A DNA stretch of 56,215 bases from Chloroflexota bacterium (GTDB lineage: Bacteria; Chloroflexota; Anaerolineae; DTLA01), in contig JADBJK010000022.1 of NCBI GenBank assembly GCA_014874485.1, forward strand, positions 1 through 56,215, given 5' to 3'. This document shows, piece by piece, positions 32,904 through 43,117 of this stretch. The position numbers and the translations under genes were made by a program. The first letter of the stretch is position 1. The number at the start of each line of letters is the position of its first letter. Under the pieces are notes generated by a model. It was given only the letters and a program-made list of their open reading frames with translations. It did not search any database and had not been told where the DNA came from.

Positions 32904-35683
32904 TCCATCTCTCCCCAGTTGCGTCCGAGTTTGATATCCACTTTCAGCGGCGCGTCCAGTTTCAGCGCGCCTTCCATGATGGCCTTCACCAGGGCCGAAG
33001 TCTGCTCCAACTCATCGTCGGGGGCTTCCAGCACCAACTCGTCGTGCACCTGCAGGATGAGTTTGGCGTGGAGTCCCCGCTCGTCCAGCGCCTTCTGAAG
33101 CCGCACCATGGCGATTTTGATGATGTCGGCGGCGGTGCCCTGGATGGGCATGTTGATGGCCATGCGCTCGGCGGCGGCGCGGGCCTGGGCGTGCATCGGC
33201 GCGGTGGACTTCAGTTCGGGGAAGTAGCGCCTGCGCCCCAGCAGCGTCTCTACCCACCCGCGCTCGGCGGCTGTCTTCTTGGTGCGGTCCAGGTACTCCT
33301 TGACCTTCGGGAAGCGCGCGAAGTAGTTGCGGATGAACTTCTCGGCCTCTTCCTGGGACATGCCCGTGCTCTGGGCCAGGCCATAGCCGGTAACGCCGTA
33401 GGTTACGGCGAAGTTGGCGGTTTTGGCCACGCGGCGCAATTCGGGCGTAACCTCGGACAGCGGCACGCCGTACACCGCCGCCGCCGTCGTGGCGTGGATG
33501 TCCTCGCCCCGCGCGAAGGCTTCCAGCATGGCCGGGTCCTGCGACACATGCGCCAGGATGCGCAACTCCACCTGCGAGTAGTCGGCCTTGATGAGCGACC
33601 AGCCCGGCTCGGCGATAAAGGCGTTGCGCACCCGCCGTCCCACCTCGGTGCGGACGGGGATGTTTTGGAGATTCGGGTCGCTGGACGAGAGCCGCCCCGT
33701 AACCGTGCCGGTCTGGTTGTACGACGTGTGAACGCGGCCCGTTTTCGTGTTCACCAGTTTGGGCAGCGCGTCCACGTAGGTGGACTTGATTTTGGACAGT
33801 TGGCGGTGCTCCAGAATCAGGTTCACGACGGGGTGCTTGTCCTTCAGGCTCTCCAGCGTGTCCACGGCCGTGGAATACGAGCCCGACGAGGTCTTGCGCA
33901 GGCCGGTGGCGGGCAGGCCCAGTTTGCCGAACAGGGCGTCGCTCAATTGCTGGGTGGAGTTGATGTTGAACTCGTAGCCCACCCACCCGTAGATTTCCTT
34001 CTCCAGTTCGCCTAGCCGCTGGGCCAAATCCCACGACATCTCCGACAGGAGCGCCAAGTCCAGCGCGACGCCGTTCCGCTCCATGCGGGCCAAGACCGGC
34101 ACCAGCGGCATCTCCACTTCCTCAAACAGACGCCACAGTTCCCGCGAGCGGAGTTCCGGCTCCAGCGCCGCGACCAGGCGAAGGGTCATGTCGGCGTCAG
34201 CGCCCGCATACCGGGCCACCCGCTCCACGCTCACCGCCCCCATGCTGATCTGCCCCTTGCCCGAGCCGATGAGGTCGGCGATGGGCGTCATGTCCACGCG
34301 CAGGCGCGCCCAGGCCAGGTTCTTGAGGCCCAGGTTGCGGCTGGCCGGGTCCACCAGCCACTCGGCGATCATGGTGTCAAAGGCGATGGGCGACAGATCC
34401 ATGCCGTGGTTCTGCAACACCATGAGGTCAAACTTGCCGTTGTGGGTGTACTTGGGAATGGCCGAGTCCGCCAGGATGGGCCCCAGCGTCTTGCGCACCT
34501 CGGCGAGCCGCACGTTGCGGGCGGCAGGCGAGTCGTGGCCCACCGGCACGTAGTAGCCCGCGCCGGGTCGGTCGCTCAGGGCGATGCCCACGAGGTCCGC
34601 CGTCATGGCGTCGGTGGAGGTCGTCTCCACGTCCACGGCGAGGCACGTGGCCTTCTGCAACTGCTGGGCCAGGTCGCGCAGGGCCTCTGGCGTGTCCACC
34701 GCGCGGTACTCGCCCGGCGGCAACGCCGAAGGCTCCGACGGAGCGCAGGCCGCCGCCTCGGCCGTGTCAAACAGCGACATCTGCAGCGGCGCGGCCGGGC
34801 GGGGTTCGGGCGGCTGCTCCCCCGGCAGGCGGCTGATGAGGGTGCGGAACTCCAGGTCGCGGAACAGGGACACTACCTTCTCGCGGTTGTAGTTGCTGAC
34901 GCGGCACGCCTTCAAATCCAGGCGGATGGGTGCGTCGCGGACGATGCGCACGAGGTCGCGGCTTCGGAATGCGGCGTCGCGGCCCTGCTCCAGGGCGTTG
35001 CGCACGCGCTTGTTGTCTATCTCGTCCAGATGCTCGTAGATGCCCTCCAGCGTGCCGTACTTCTGGAGCAGTTGCGCCGCGGTCTTTTCGCCGATGCCCG
35101 CCACGCCCGGGATGTTGTCCGACTTGTCGCCGGTGAGGCTTTTGAAGTCCACCAGTTGGCCGGGCTTGAGGCCGTACCGCTCCACGATGGCCGCTTCGTC
35201 GTACAGTTTCGTGTCGGAGAACTGGCGGCCCGACGTGTAGACCTTGGTGTTCTCGTCAATCAGTTGAAAGGCGTCGGTGTCGCCGGTAACGATGATGGTC
35301 TCAATCCCCTGCTCGGCCGCCTGGCGGGACAGGGTTCCCAGGATATCGTCGGCCTCGTACCCTTCCAGTTCAAAGACCGGGATGTTGAAGGCCGAGACGA
35401 GTTCCTTGATGCGGTTCATCTGGACGGCCAGTTCGTCGGGCATCTTGGCGCGGGTGGCCTTGTAATCGGGCGACATGTCGTGGCGGAAGGTGCGCCCCAC
35501 GTCAAAGGTAACGGCGATATAGTCGGGCTTGAACTCCTGAAGGACCTTTAGGAGCATGGAGGCGAACCCGAACGTCCCGCTGGTCAGCTCGCCGTCGCGG
35601 GTGCTCAGGTTCGGCGGCAGCGCGAAATAGGCCCGATACGCCAGTGCGTGGCCGTCCAACAGCACCAGTCTCGGTTTGGTCAT
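32900..35683 (-). CDS. polA: DNA polymerase I
   Basis: A 927-residue family A polymerase for gap filling and repair. The N-terminal 5' nuclease has LLDGHALAYRAYFAL, EGYEADDILGTL and DKSDNIPGV. The 3'-5' proofreading domain looks intact: AVDVETTSTD, THNGKFDLM and YAGADADMT contain the expected acidic residues and Tyr, unlike many thermophilic PolI enzymes that lose them. The polymerase domain has DYSQVELRILAH and the terminal QVHDELVLEAP. A strong promoter lies upstream and argS follows by overlap. Confidence 0.96.
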   Translation of the reverse strand: MTKPRLVLLDGHALAYRAYFALPPNLSTRDGELTSGTFGFASMLLKVLQEFKPDYIAVTFDVGRTFRHDMSPDYKATRAKMPDELAVQMNRIKELVSAFNIPVFELEGYEADDILGTLSRQAAEQGIETIIVTGDTDAFQLIDENTKVYTSGRQFSDTKLYDEAAIVERYGLKPGQLVDFKSLTGDKSDNIPGVAGIGEKTAAQLLQKYGTLEGIYEHLDEIDNKRVRNALEQGRDAAFRSRDLVRIVRDAPIRLDLKACRVSNYNREKVVSLFRDLEFRTLISRLPGEQPPEPRPAAPLQMSLFDTAEAAACAPSEPSALPPGEYRAVDTPEALRDLAQQLQKATCLAVDVETTSTDAMTADLVGIALSDRPGAGYYVPVGHDSPAARNVRLAEVRKTLGPILADSAIPKYTHNGKFDLMVLQNHGMDLSPIAFDTMIAEWLVDPASRNLGLKNLAWARLRVDMTPIADLIGSGKGQISMGAVSVERVARYAGADADMTLRLVAALEPELRSRELWRLFEEVEMPLVPVLARMERNGVALDLALLSEMSWDLAQRLGELEKEIYGWVGYEFNINSTQQLSDALFGKLGLPATGLRKTSSGSYSTAVDTLESLKDKHPVVNLILEHRQLSKIKSTYVDALPKLVNTKTGRVHTSYNQTGTVTGRLSSSDPNLQNIPVRTEVGRRVRNAFIAEPGWSLIKADYSQVELRILAHVSQDPAMLEAFARGEDIHATTAAAVYGVPLSEVTPELRRVAKTANFAVTYGVTGYGLAQSTGMSQEEAEKFIRNYFARFPKVKEYLDRTKKTAAERGWVETLLGRRRYFPELKSTAPMHAQARAAAERMAINMPIQGTAADIIKIAMVRLQKALDERGLHAKLILQVHDELVLEAPDDELEQTSALVKAIMEGALKLDAPLKVDIKLGRNWGEME

Positions 35684-35739
35684 GGTCTTATCCTCCCGCG
35701 CGCAGGGGCAGAGAGCCGTTTGCCCGTGCTGCGGGCCTC

Positions 35740-35767
35740 ATTCTATCGCAACGGGGCGAAAAGTCAA
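35740..35767 (-). promoter_or_regulatory. Promoter of the polA-argS operon
   Basis: Minus strand: TTGACT at 35767-35762, 16-bp spacer, TAGAAT at 35745-35740. Confidence 0.65.
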
Positions 35768-35931
35768 CCGCGGGCGAGGGGCGAGGGGCATCGGGCATGC
35801 GCGGCCATGCCGGCGAAGCGACGCATCTCGGACAGGGGCCGCGTTTCGTGCATCAGAATGGCCGTGCCAACAACGGACGCTGAAACGGACTCGCGCTGTC
35901 CGGGCGGCTGTACGGCAGCGCCCTCTTGTGC

Positions 35932-35937
35932 TATACT
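35932..35937 (+). promoter_or_regulatory. -10 element (TATACT) before the matrixin-like gene
   Basis: TATACT 37 nt ahead of the ATG; no good -35. GGAGG at 35961-35965 serves the start at 35974. Confidence 0.4.
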
Positions 35938-35973
35938 GAGCACGCTATTCAATTCTGTGCGGAGGTGGGTGAG

Positions 35974-36702
35974 ATGAAACGAATTCTGGCGGTTGTGTTG
36001 GTCATGATCTTGGTGGCGCTGGCCGCGGCCCCGGCCATGGCAGAGCCGCCTGCGGACGGCCAGGATACGATCAAACTCAAGGTGTACATCCATTACCCCA
36101 AGCCTGGGAAGCCCCAGCCGCAGCCCGGCGTGTGCGACCCAACCCAGTACGAGACGAACAACTACGGCCTGGCGGGCTGGAAGCGGTCAGGGACGGTGAT
36201 CTACCGGGTCAACTATTCGTCCATCCCAAGCACTGTCGTGAACCCGCAGCCGGCCATCAGCAACTCCTTTGAAGTGTGGGAGCAGTACACCGGGGGCAAG
36301 GTTGATTTCGTAGAAGGCGAACCCACAACCCTTACGCGCTACAAACTGGACGGTGTCAACCTTGTGGCCTGGGGGCGGGTGTCCGCATCCGGGGCCATCG
36401 CCGTAACGTACACGTGGTACAACTCCAGCACGGGCGAGGCGGTGGAGCAGGACGTCATCATGAACTCCAAACTGCCGTGGAAGCAGACCTACGCATCCAA
36501 CCCTGATGCCACCTGCGGCGACCTGTACGCCTATGATGTGCAGAACATCCTCACCCACGAGGTGGGCCACTGGGTCGGCCTGGACGACCTGTACAACAGC
36601 GTGGACCAGGACCTGACGATGTACGGGTACGGGGACAAGGGCGAACTGAAGAAAGTAACCCTGGGACTCGGCGACATCGCGGGGATGAACGTCCTCTATT
36701 AG
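35974..36702 (+). CDS. Secreted matrixin-like zinc metalloprotease
   Basis: A 242-residue protein with a clear signal peptide (MKRILAVVLVMILVALAAAPAMA). The mature part ends with the zinc site HEVGHWVGLDD: H195, E196, H199 and, at the third ligand position, D205 instead of His, as in snapalysin-like and some bacterial metzincins. LTMYGYG some 12 residues later is a plausible Met-turn. Length is typical of a minimal metzincin without a propeptide switch. Secreted protease or peptidase; substrate unknown. Single gene with GGAGG upstream. Confidence 0.85.
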   Translation: MKRILAVVLVMILVALAAAPAMAEPPADGQDTIKLKVYIHYPKPGKPQPQPGVCDPTQYETNNYGLAGWKRSGTVIYRVNYSSIPSTVVNPQPAISNSFEVWEQYTGGKVDFVEGEPTTLTRYKLDGVNLVAWGRVSASGAIAVTYTWYNSSTGEAVEQDVIMNSKLPWKQTYASNPDATCGDLYAYDVQNILTHEVGHWVGLDDLYNSVDQDLTMYGYGDKGELKKVTLGLGDIAGMNVLY

Positions 36703-36711
36703 GAGTTGACT

Positions 36712-38008
36712 ACAGAGAGAATCGCCCGTTGTCATTGCGAGCGAAGTATCCCCACGTGCGACGCATCTCGGAGGTGCGTCGCACGTGCCTTCTCCATGCA
36801 GTGAGGCCGTGGGTCATCGCGGGGGCGCAGGGTGCGCGGTGAGCGGCCGGAGACTTGGAGCGCGAAAGGCGCGAAACCTCACGAAAGGCGCGAAATGGGT
36901 TCGCGTCTTTCGCGTTCTTTCGCGGCTTTCGTGTTCCAACCCCTCTGCCTGTCATTGCGAAGCGCCTCAGTTGGCGAGATTCTTCGCGGCTTCGCCGCTC
37001 AGAATGACACCCTGCGGGGATTGCTTCGGGCGTTGCGCGCCTCGCAATGACTATCAAGAGGCCCCGTGGTAAAGTGCTACGCCAGCCCTGAAGGAACGTC
37101 GCCCGTTCAGCGCGGGGTTCGTCCCCGCATGCCGCCCGATGCTGAAGCATCGGGCTAAACGAACAAAGCCCTGCGGGCTAGTACCTGACCACAGAGAGAA
37201 TCGCCCGTTGTCATTGCGGGCGAAGTATCCCCACGTGCGACGCACCTCCGAGGTGCGTCGCACGTGCCTTCTCCATGCAGTGAGGCCGTGGGTCATCGCG
37301 GGGGCGCAGGGTGCGCGGTGAGCGGCCGGAGACTTGGAGCGCGAAAGGCGCGAAACCTCACGAAAGGCGCGAAATGGGTTCGCGTCTTTCGCGTTCTTTC
37401 GCGGCTTTCGTGTTCCAACCCCTCTGCCTGTCATTGCGAAGCGCCTCAGTTGGCGAGATTCTTCGCGGCTTCGCCGCTCAGAATGACACCCTGCGGGGAT
37501 TGCTTCGGGCGTTGCGCGCCTCGCAATGACTATCAAGAGGCCCCGTGGTAAAGTGCTACGCCAGCCCTGAAGGAACGTCGCCCGTTCAGCGCGGGGTTCG
37601 TCCCCGCATGCCGCCCGATGCTGAAGCATCGGGCTAAACGAACAAAGCCCTGCGGGCTAGTACCTGACCACAGAGAGAATCGCCCGTTGTCATTGCGGGC
37701 GAAGTATCCCCACGTGCGACGCACCTCCGAGGTGCGTCGCACGTGCCTTCTCCATGCAGTGAGGCCGTGGGTCATCGCGGGGGCGCAGGGTGCGCGGTGA
37801 GCGGCCGGAGACTTGGAGCGCGAAAGGCGCGAAACCTCACGAAAGGCGCGAAATGGGTTCGCGTCTTTCGCGTTCTTTCGCGGCTTTCGTGTTCCAACCC
37901 CTCTGCCTGTCATTGCGAAGCGCCTCAGTTGGCGAGATTCTTCGCGGCTTCGCCGCTCAGAATGACACCCTGCGGGGATTGCTTCGGGCGTTGCGCGCCT
38001 CGCAATGA
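36712..38008. repeat. 479-bp tandem repeat, 2.7 copies
   Basis: Copies at 36712-37190, 37191-37669 and 37670 to about 38008 (partial). Each unit joins four repeat families: a TCATTGCG unit, the 35-nt palindrome, a GCGAAAGGCGCGAAA inverted repeat whose complement is TTTCGCGTTCTTTCGCG, and a CTGAAGCATCGGGCT hairpin. Copies 2 and 3 agree almost perfectly; copy 1 differs in the palindrome (GCATCTCGG for GCACCTCCG). No gene. Confidence 0.92.
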
Positions 38009-38135
38009 CATTTGGTACGTGTCATTGCGAGCGAAGCGAAGCAATCTCGGTTCACGAGATTCTTCGCGGCTTCGCCGCTCAGAATGACAGCCTGCGGGGA
38101 TTGCTTCGGGCGTTGCGCGCCCTCGCAATGACAAT
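38009..38135. repeat. TCATTGCGAGCGAAGCGAAGC units
   Basis: Two further TCATTGCGA / GAGATTCTTCGCGGC units and a reverse GCAATGACA unit after the tandem array. Confidence 0.75.
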
Positions 38136-38215
38136 GGTTACTTCCCCCATGGTCAAGTGTTCGGACGCGACGGCAGGGGCGGACCAGTCCTCGCCCCTGC
38201 CTGCTTCCGCCGACC

Positions 38216-38333
38216 AGCGGCCGACCGCTGATCGCTGACTGCTGGCTGCTGGTCGCTGACCGCTAACTGCTGATCGCTGACTGCTGACTGCTGACCGCTG
38301 ACGGCTGGTCGCTGACCGCTGCCCGTTACCGCT
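38216..38333. repeat. CTGATCGCTGACTGCTG short tandem repeat
   Basis: About eleven 7-10-bp units of CTGA(T/C)CGCT and CTGCTGA, ending at the CapA-like stop codon. Same family as 14624 and 19085. Confidence 0.7.
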
Positions 38334-40047
38334 TCGGCGCGGCGTCAAAGATGCTCTTGAGGATGCCCGCGCGCTCCTCGGGCGTGGCCCAGCGCGGTTG
38401 CGCGTAGTCCTCCAACACGCCCGTCAGAATCTCCGTGCTCAACAGCCGCCCGTCGTAGATGGTGTGGCGGGCGTACAGTTCTGTGCGCGTCTCCCACGAC
38501 CACATCTGGTCAAAGAACAGGTTGCCCAGGCCGTACACGATGATGCCAGGGCCGCCGGGTTCCGACGCGCCGTAAGGCTCCATCGCCTGGGGGACGTGGC
38601 TCTGGACGCCGGTAACGATGTCCGCCCCCGCCGCGCGCAGTTCGCGGAACTCCTCCACCTGCTTGTCGGTGGGGTAGGGGTTGTACGTCTCGTAGTACTG
38701 CAACTCCACCGCCACGATGTCCACCTTCTGGCTCAGTTCGGCCACCTTCTTCAGGATTTCCTCCTTGTGGTCGTAGTAGTAGCAGGCGCCCGGCTCGGTG
38801 TCGGTGGCCCAGGCGTACCAGGGGTCAAAGGCCAGCGCGGCGATGAAGGCGAAGGTGTTGCCGTTGTGTTCCCACATCAGCGGCGCGCATGCCTCGGCAG
38901 CGTTCATGCCAGAGCCGTAGATGGGGATGCCGTGTTCGCGGTACCAGGTGAGCGACGTGCGCGCGCCCTCGGTGCCGAAGTCGTTGACGTGGTTGCCGCT
39001 GAGGCCGACGATGTCCGTTCCGATGGCCTCCAGCGCAGCCCAGTACGTCGTGTCGCTGCACATGGTCAGGTTGCCCGGCGTGGGGTCCACCTTGCACCCT
39101 GGGATGAAGGGGACCTCGTTGCTGACGTGGGTGATGTCGGCGGCGCGCAGCGTGGCGGAGATAATCTCGGCGGGATAGGTGTAGCCGTGCTGCTCCATCT
39201 TCAGCGCGGTCATGCGGGTCATGGCCGTTACGCCCGTCATGATGAGCGTGGTCAGTTTGGCGGGGTCGCGGTTGGTCGCGGGTCGGATGGCATCGGCAAG
39301 CCGGTCGGCGAGCAGGGCCGCGTCGGGTCCCTCCACGGCCACGCCCACCGCCAGCGGGTAGGTCTTGGCGTCCAGGTGGTTGTCCAGGACGTTGACGCCG
39401 TCCACGGTGAGCACCTTGAAGCGCGGGTCCAGCCGGTCAAAGGGCACGATGCCGACAGCCTGGGGCGCGGCTTCCAGGCGGGCGAGCATCTCCTCGGCGG
39501 GGACGACCTCGGCGGTGCGTTCGGTGCCCAGCACGGCGGCCAGGTCATCGGCGGCGTCCTGGGTTACATACAGGATGCCCTGGCTGGACACGCCTGCCCA
39601 CCGCCCGCGCAGGTCATCCAGCGCGATGTCGTCGGTGATGGTTGGGAACGGCACCACGACGGCGTAGAACCGTTCGGCCAGGGGGTTCTGCGCCACGGGC
39701 AGCGGGACGAGGGCCAGGCGCACCGTGGCCTGGTCGGCGGCGTCCACGACCGCAACGGGGCGCTCGGCCCCGCCGTCGGCAACGGATGGGATGGCGGCGA
39801 GGGCGGCGCGAAGCGGCTCGGCGTAGGTTTCGGGCAGGCCCGCCATCGCCACGGTTACCGGCTTGGGGGCCGGCGTGGGCGAGGGGGCGGGCGTGGCCGT
39901 GGGCCGGGGCGTCGTGGCCTGCGGCGCACCGGAAGGCGACGCCACGGACGGCGATGCCGCCGGGGTGCAGGCCGCCAGCAGGGCCGGAATCAGCAGCGCG
40001 GCGACGGTGGCCGCGAAGGTTCGCTTGACGGTGATCTTGCAGCGCAT
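38326..40047 (-). CDS. CapA-like (poly-gamma-glutamate capsule family) lipoprotein
   Basis: A 573-residue lipoprotein: signal peptide with lipobox LLAAC followed by a Pro/Thr linker. The N-terminal half (about 60-260) resembles a periplasmic-binding-like module. The C-terminal half is a CapA/PgsA domain of the metallophosphoesterase superfamily with NEVPFIPGC, GLSGNHVNDFG, VELQYYETYNPYPTDKQ, TGVQSHVPQ and YGLGNLFFD. In CapA proteins this domain is needed for capsule polymer attachment or export, but many members are unrelated to capsule. Own promoter; no cap/pgs genes nearby, so the role here is open. Confidence 0.82.
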   Translation of the reverse strand: MRCKITVKRTFAATVAALLIPALLAACTPAASPSVASPSGAPQATTPRPTATPAPSPTPAPKPVTVAMAGLPETYAEPLRAALAAIPSVADGGAERPVAVVDAADQATVRLALVPLPVAQNPLAERFYAVVVPFPTITDDIALDDLRGRWAGVSSQGILYVTQDAADDLAAVLGTERTAEVVPAEEMLARLEAAPQAVGIVPFDRLDPRFKVLTVDGVNVLDNHLDAKTYPLAVGVAVEGPDAALLADRLADAIRPATNRDPAKLTTLIMTGVTAMTRMTALKMEQHGYTYPAEIISATLRAADITHVSNEVPFIPGCKVDPTPGNLTMCSDTTYWAALEAIGTDIVGLSGNHVNDFGTEGARTSLTWYREHGIPIYGSGMNAAEACAPLMWEHNGNTFAFIAALAFDPWYAWATDTEPGACYYYDHKEEILKKVAELSQKVDIVAVELQYYETYNPYPTDKQVEEFRELRAAGADIVTGVQSHVPQAMEPYGASEPGGPGIIVYGLGNLFFDQMWSWETRTELYARHTIYDGRLLSTEILTGVLEDYAQPRWATPEERAGILKSIFDAAPKR

Positions 40048-40090
40048 ACGGCATACTCCTCAGTGCATAGGGTAGAGTCGCATGACGGGG

Positions 40091-40119
40091 AGTATAGGAC
40101 GGCGCGGCGGAATGGTCAA
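40091..40119 (-). promoter_or_regulatory. Promoter of the CapA-like gene
   Basis: Minus strand: TTGACC at 40119-40114, 17-bp spacer, TATACT at 40096-40091. Confidence 0.65.
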
Positions 40120-40230
40120 AACTGGCGCGCTCGGCGTCTCTTACCGCAGAGGCACCGAGCGCACACACAGAGGGCGCACACGCCGGAGCGCCCTAGGACA
40201 CGCCGCATTGCCAGATTGCGCCGCCAATCG

Positions 40231-40524
40231 TTATCGCAGGATGACCGGCAGGTAGGCGTAGGCGTTGGGCCCCGTGGCGGCCCAAAAGCCGCCGGCCAGG
40301 GTATAGTTTTCGCCCGACACCGAGCCCGCGTCTGGTTGACCAATCGTCCCACCCACGCTGTACACGCCGCCACTGCTGAAGGTGTGCCCGCCGGCGTCTA
40401 TCGTGTTCCATTCCAGGTTGTACCCGCTGCCAGATTGGGCCAGGAGAACCGCCGGGAAAAGCAGCAGGACAAGGCACAAAGCCAGGCAAAGCGAGAGCAC
40501 TTGGACGTTTCTTAAAGGAGACAT
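40231..40524 (-). CDS. Small exported GTIGQPDAG / GGFW protein, partner of the second repeat protein
   Basis: A 97-residue paralogue of the 13060-13362 protein. Signal peptide (LSLCLALCLVLLLFPAVLLAQ), then WNTIDAGG, GTIGQPDAG, YTLAGGFW and the ending YLPVILR. It starts 18 nt after the large gene's stop. Aligned with its paralogue, the W-x-T-(V/I)-D, G-T-(V/I)-G-Q-x-D-A-G, Y-T-L-A-G-G-F-W and aromatic-L-P ending are all kept, although the rest differs. Function unknown; it belongs to a two-gene module. Confidence 0.8.
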   Translation of the reverse strand: MSPLRNVQVLSLCLALCLVLLLFPAVLLAQSGSGYNLEWNTIDAGGHTFSSGGVYSVGGTIGQPDAGSVSGENYTLAGGFWAATGPNAYAYLPVILR

Positions 40525-40542
40525 CGCTTTCTTCCTTCGCCC

Positions 40543-42849
40543 TTACGGAACCTGCAAACAGGTGATATAGGCCTTAATCCACCAGGAAACGCCGCTTGGC
40601 ACCAACCTGGCGTAAGTGCACATCCATCCGTCTGGACCAGCAGGCATTGATTTTGTCAGCATAAAGTTGCCATTGGTGGCGTATTCAGTTTCACATCCGC
40701 CGCCAATCCGAATTGTGCCTGCCGAACATTGGGCTAAACAATCCCCATAATTATCGCTAAAAGACCTTTGGCAGAACGATGTCACTATAGTCACTGTCGG
40801 CTCTGCGCAAGTCACCGAGCCATCGGCGTTGATGGCTTTGAGATATTGACCTGCCGGGCAGGCGCCGCTCACGCGGCGCTGGAGATAATTGGTATCCGCC
40901 GCGAGAGTGACATCGCCGCTCGCGCCGCCGCCGGTTAGCCCTGTTCCGGCGGAGACGGCGGTGATGTCGCCGCTCCCGCCAGAAGCGCACGTCCAGGCGC
41001 TGCCGTTCCACTGGGCTACCTGACCATTGGTACAGGTTTGCGGCAGTTGGTAGGATGTGGCAAGGCTGAACTGGTTGCCGTTCAAGGACAGCCCCGTCCC
41101 GGCCGTGTAGGTGGTGTTGTCATCTGGCTCACAGGTCACCGTGCCGTCGGCGTTGATGACGCGGATGGCGTTGCCGCTGCTGCACGACCCGGTCACCCGC
41201 GCCTGAATGACCGCAGTGTTGACGCTGAACTGATTGCCGCTCAAGGACAGCCCCGTCCCGGCCGTGTAGGTGGTGTTGTCATCTGGCTCACAGGTCACCG
41301 TGCCGTCGGCGTTGACGGTGCGGATGCTGGAGCCGGCGGTGCAGGTGCCCTCAATCCGCCTCTGGAAATAGACGCTGTCGTGGCCGTCCAGCAAGTCGGC
41401 GTCCAGGCCAGAGCCGGAGCCTTCCAGCACGTTGAACCTGGTCCCGACGAGGCTCAACTGGTTGCCCGCGGAGTAGGTGGTGTCGTCGTCGGTCTCGCAG
41501 ACCACGGTGCCATCGGTGTTGACGGTGCGGATGCTGGAGCCGGCGAAACAGGTGCCGGAGACCCGCTGCTGGTAGAAGTCCCCGTGCTGGCCGTCCAGGA
41601 GGTCGGCGTTGAGGGTGGCCTGGAGGGTACCGTTGTTCTGGGCCAGGTCGCCCGCCGCGTCGCCCAGGTAGCCCTCGGCGCCCAGGTCGGCGTAGGCCGA
41701 GAAGCGGTCGGTGGACAACATGCCGGAGATGATGTTGGCCGCGTTGTGGGTGTGAATTACCGGCGCGAAGGCGGTGGAGTCCAGGCCATCCAGCAAGTCG
41801 GCGTCCAGGCCGGAGCCGGAGCCTTCCAGCACGTTGAACCTGGTCCCGACGAGGCTCAACTGGTTGCCCGCGGAGTAGGTGGTGTCGTCGTCGGTCTCGC
41901 AGACCACGGTGCCGTCGGCGTTGACGGTGCGGATGCTGGAGCCGGCGGGGCAGGTGCCCTCAATCCGCCTCTGGAAATAGACGCTGTCGTGGCCGTCCAG
42001 CAAGTCGGCGTCCAGGCCGGAGCCTGCGCCGTCGTCGTCCAGAATCTCGGCCAGCGTCGCGCCGTCGGCGATCTTGACGGCGGTTACGGCCCCGTCGCGC
42101 AGGTCCCAGACGGTAACCGCGCCGTCCCAGATCATGGCGGAGGTGATGCTGTTGGGCTGGCCCTCGTTGACGTAGGCGGCGTCGTGGTCGTGGTCCGAGC
42201 GGGCGGCAGTGGTGGCGGTGCCGGTCCCGGCGAAGGCGACGGAGAACTGGTTGCCCGCAAGCACCAGGCCATCGCCAGCCGTGTAGACGGGTTGCGAGTC
42301 CTCGTCCGCGGCGCAGGCCCAGGTGGTGCCGTTCCACTTGGCCACCTGGCCGGGCGCGCACATGAGTTTGGCGAGGGTATCGTCGTCGCCGTCATCCAGC
42401 CCGGCGGGGCGGTTCAGGAGGCCGGCCCAGGGGGCGCTGGCGGCGAAGATGGCGTAGGGTGCGGGCGTCAACGCCTGGCGCGGGGCGAGGGGTGTGTAGT
42501 CGCCTGCGCCTGCGGGGCAGCGGACGTCAATGCCCAGGTAGCGGGCGTCGCCGTTGAAGGCGTAGGGGCCGAAGTCCAGGAGGACGGTGAAGAGGCCCCT
42601 GGAGACGGCGACGGTGCTCTGCTCCAGAGTTGCGCCGACCTGGGAGCCGTCGGTCTCGGCGTCCCACAGGGAGAAGCGGAAGTCGCAGGTGCCGGAGACG
42701 GGGAGGCCGTTCTGTTTCAGTTGGCCCTGGTAGGTGAAGGCCGTGCCGACGATGCCTTGCGGCACGGGGCCTTGGGCCTGGCCAAGCCCGATCATGGAGG
42801 ACATCAGCAGAAGCGAGAGGACGACAAGCAGGGAAAGGCGAGTCTTCAT
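40543..42849 (-). CDS. Secreted repeat protein, paralogue of the S74 protein
   Basis: A 768-residue protein with a signal peptide and an N-terminal domain nearly the same as the S74 gene's ([46 protein letters not shown]). The central part has repeats of the form [17 protein letters not shown], [16 protein letters not shown] and DDxTTYxAGxxLSLxGxxFxV, common in phage-fibre-like proteins. It lacks an S74 domain. The C-terminus is Cys-rich ([18 protein letters not shown]). Some repeats are nearly identical in DNA, so they were copied recently. Start at MKTRLSLL has AAAGGAG and a consensus promoter. Likely a secreted fibre or surface protein. Confidence 0.85.
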   Translation of the reverse strand: MKTRLSLLVVLSLLLMSSMIGLGQAQGPVPQGIVGTAFTYQGQLKQNGLPVSGTCDFRFSLWDAETDGSQVGATLEQSTVAVSRGLFTVLLDFGPYAFNGDARYLGIDVRCPAGAGDYTPLAPRQALTPAPYAIFAASAPWAGLLNRPAGLDDGDDDTLAKLMCAPGQVAKWNGTTWACAADEDSQPVYTAGDGLVLAGNQFSVAFAGTGTATTAARSDHDHDAAYVNEGQPNSITSAMIWDGAVTVWDLRDGAVTAVKIADGATLAEILDDDGAGSGLDADLLDGHDSVYFQRRIEGTCPAGSSIRTVNADGTVVCETDDDTTYSAGNQLSLVGTRFNVLEGSGSGLDADLLDGLDSTAFAPVIHTHNAANIISGMLSTDRFSAYADLGAEGYLGDAAGDLAQNNGTLQATLNADLLDGQHGDFYQQRVSGTCFAGSSIRTVNTDGTVVCETDDDTTYSAGNQLSLVGTRFNVLEGSGSGLDADLLDGHDSVYFQRRIEGTCTAGSSIRTVNADGTVTCEPDDNTTYTAGTGLSLSGNQFSVNTAVIQARVTGSCSSGNAIRVINADGTVTCEPDDNTTYTAGTGLSLNGNQFSLATSYQLPQTCTNGQVAQWNGSAWTCASGGSGDITAVSAGTGLTGGGASGDVTLAADTNYLQRRVSGACPAGQYLKAINADGSVTCAEPTVTIVTSFCQRSFSDNYGDCLAQCSAGTIRIGGGCETEYATNGNFMLTKSMPAGPDGWMCTYARLVPSGVSWWIKAYITCLQVP

Positions 42850-42989
42850 GGCGAATCTCCTTTCGCACAGTGTGTGGGCGGGAAGCGGGCGAAAGGAGCT
42901 CCGCGGCTTACAGCCATGCGATAAGCGCCCATCGTCTGCCTCCTGCAAGGGCCTATACGATAGGGGCACGCTCAACGGTAACCGATGGG

Positions 42990-43018
42990 AATATACCACA
43001 GGGGAATGGAAATGTCAA
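42990..43018 (-). promoter_or_regulatory. Promoter of the second repeat-protein locus
   Basis: Minus strand: consensus TTGACA at 43018-43013, 17-bp spacer, TATATT at 42995-42990; leader about 135 nt. Confidence 0.78.
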
Positions 43019-43117
43019 AAAGAAAATGAGCCTGCGCGCGCCACCTGGTGCAAAATTGACACCTGGGGCCTTCGGTGGCATCCTATGACGTCGCAAATCC
43101 TTCGTGGGAGGCGTTGC

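Noticed and set aside
36712-38008. CRISPR or rRNA-like cluster
   Set aside because: Three 479-bp units with no spacer variation; the unit is a mosaic of dispersed repeats and holds no gene.
38326-40047. Capsule biosynthesis operon
   Set aside because: The CapA-like gene stands alone with its own promoter; no capB/capC/pgs genes nearby.
43056-43061. TTGACA as promoter of the PIG-L gene
   Set aside because: No -10 element at 16-18 bp; TATGAC lies 22 bp away, so the site is not convincing.
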